Assembly: GCA_027600665.1 (NCBI GenBank)
Contig: JADGJL010000623.1
Location: forward strand, 1 to 17,080
Source of the DNA: Irineochytrium annulatum
Taxonomy: Eukaryota > Chytridiomycota > Chytridiomycetes > Chytridiales > Chytridiaceae
Direction: 5' to 3'
DNA: 17,080 bases
The position numbers and the translations under genes were made by a program. The notes under the pieces were generated by a model. It worked only from the letters and a program-made list of their open reading frames with translations. It was not told the DNA's origin and did no database searches. Below, one piece after another: positions 16,666-17,080 of the stretch (its first letter is position 1; each line of letters starts with the position of its first letter).

Positions 16666-17080
16666 TCGTACCCGATTCGTTTCTCGGATGCCCCAAAAAC
16701 ACATACGTATGCATTAGATCCCATAATATTGAAGAGGAGGTGGTGAAGAATTATTAATGGGCATGTATGTAGCTGCTCGTCTCGATCAGGATTATTCGAT
16801 GGCGCAGAGTCGGTAGTCTATCATCACATTCCTATATTCTATTCAAGAAATAGTCCACCTCTCCTCACATGAGATCACGCTTCCTTTTGAACTACATGCT
16901 CCTAAAGCTAAAGCCAAGTAGTAGTAATGTTCCAGCAGCTACTATCAAACCCCATCCACTTGCTCAAGACGGTGTTAGCGATCCATTGGATTTATGCTTT
17001 TCTATTCCCGGTTCTATAATGGCCGCGTCCCTCATTGAAGGAAAGAGGGGGCAGAGATAAGGAGACGGGGAGCGCGGGGA
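16666..17080. other. Unassigned AT-rich right edge
   Basis: No gene can be supported. CATACGTATG (16702-16711) is a 10-bp palindrome. On the minus strand, 17035-16892 reads as 48 codons with one internal TGA (16964-16966) and a clear hydrophobic stretch, GLIVAAGTLLLLGF; see findings. The plus-strand open frame 16869-17060 is not convincing. The last 40 bases are purine-rich. Confidence 0.35.

Noticed and set aside
16869..17060. 63-codon plus-strand frame at the right edge
   Set aside because: No motif or codon bias; the minus strand of the same stretch has the more protein-like hydrophobic segment.

Overview
The window looks like nuclear DNA of a filamentous or zoosporic fungus. Gene-dense, GC-rich coding blocks alternate with AT-richer spacers. 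Introns are short (about 44 to 227 bp), begin with GT (often GTAAGT or GTNNGT) and end in AG; one carries a perfect TACTAAC branch site. The protein types (two dCache receptors, a GPI-type secreted wall protein, an IQ/BAG co-chaperone, a glutathione-synthesis modifier subunit) suit an early-diverging fungus such as a chytrid or monoblepharid. That placement is inference, not something a marker in the window proves.

Layout: seven protein genes. (1) 773-2337 (+), five exons: regulatory (modifier) subunit of glutamate-cysteine ligase. (2) 3453-4427 (-), intronless: RGG-box protein of unknown role. (3) 4866-8053 (-), five exons: 979-residue membrane receptor with dCache, TM, HAMP-like, TPR and VWA parts. 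(4) 8509-10390 (+), three exons: 589-residue dCache/HAMP-like membrane protein with no enzymatic output domain and a PPxY tail. (5) 10920-12004 (+), four exons: secreted, apparently GPI-anchored protein. (6) 12579-13805 (+), intronless: IQ-like motif plus BAG domain. (7) 14349-16102 (+), six exons, all introns phase 0: secretory-pathway/membrane protein of unknown family. The right end holds a degenerate array of about three units of 121-137 bp, then an unassigned AT-rich edge.

The most interesting part is the head-to-head pair of genes 3 and 4. They share a 455-bp intergenic region with two CCAAT boxes. Each encodes an outside-facing double Cache sensor with the RPWY motif between two transmembrane helices. 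Neither has a kinase, cyclase or chemotaxis output. One ends in a cytosolic TPR array plus a VWA domain with a complete MIDAS metal site; the other ends in a short HAMP-like tail with a PPxY motif. The pair could be a two-receptor sensing unit that signals by protein scaffolding rather than by a histidine kinase. Physical cooperation is inferred from the shared promoter and similar sensor only.

Exon boundaries were placed by hand from splice motifs and reading-frame continuity; every junction given keeps the frame open.
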